DNA from: Candidatus Hydrogenedentota bacterium
GTDB taxonomy: Bacteria > Hydrogenedentota > Hydrogenedentia > Hydrogenedentales > SLHB01
NCBI GenBank assembly: GCA_903925285.1
Contig: CAIYET010000536.1
Coordinates: forward strand, 1 to 51,092
Direction of reading: 5' to 3'
Length of the DNA: 51,092 bases
Part shown: positions 51,041 through 51,092 of the stretch, one piece after another
How positions within the stretch are numbered: the stretch's first letter is position 1
How the letters are laid out: every line of letters begins with the position of its first letter
Program-made: the position numbers and the translations under genes
The notes under the pieces: model-generated
The model's input: only the letters and a program-made list of their open reading frames with translations
What the model was told of the DNA's origin: nothing
Database searches by the model: none

Positions 51041-51092
51041 TCAGCGCTTTATCTCATTGAGGCAAAACGCCCAACAAAACTTCCGAGAAGCG

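Noticed and set aside
1-51092. CRISPR array search
   Set aside because: No regularly spaced identical repeats with unique spacers; the tandem repeats seen are protein-coding or heptamer arrays.
1-51092. Alternative genetic code (UGA=Gly) to explain the split surface gene
   Set aside because: Several well-defined genes in the window terminate with TGA without plausible extension, so standard use is more likely.

Overview
This 51 kb window looks like a chromosomal region of a GC-rich, Gram-negative (LPS-making: kdsB, lpxK), probably uncultivated bacterium. The mix of DUF1080, several Gfo/Idh/MocA oxidoreductases and a TAT-signal aldo/keto-reductase-like protein suggests a Hydrogenedentes/PVC-like lineage; that assignment is inference only. 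Most of the window is housekeeping: kdsB-pyrG, gpmI, the str operon (rpsL-rpsG-fusA-tuf) running directly into rpmG-tRNA-Trp-secE-nusG-rplK-rplA-metK, addB-addA, Gfo/Idh + glgX, dprA-lpxK and a dsbD-like gene. Accessory content: a very large repetitive glycine-rich surface protein (145..4710, minus) interrupted by one in-frame TGA between its signal-peptide segment and its body, a single-chain Type IIG-like restriction-modification enzyme (42460..46134), an orphan HicB-like antitoxin, a GT39-type membrane glycosyltransferase, and a small-ORF cluster with a weak YjfB-like candidate. The most unusual non-coding content is: (i) intergenic inverted repeats whose arms are themselves palindromes (4925-4990, 11420-11492, 29190-29407, the last with perfect 49-bp arms); (ii) a dispersed GGCAGTCAGAATTC... 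intergenic repeat family seen at five loci; (iii) heptanucleotide arrays, one of them (TCTCARA)6(CCCCAAA)6 inside the dsbD-like CDS, where a one-unit slip would cause a frameshift; and (iv) a possible mutually exclusive hairpin/Shine-Dalgarno switch in the rpsL leader. I did not find a clear new multi-gene defence or biosynthetic system. The strongest leads are the TGA-split surface protein and the nested-palindrome and heptamer repeats.
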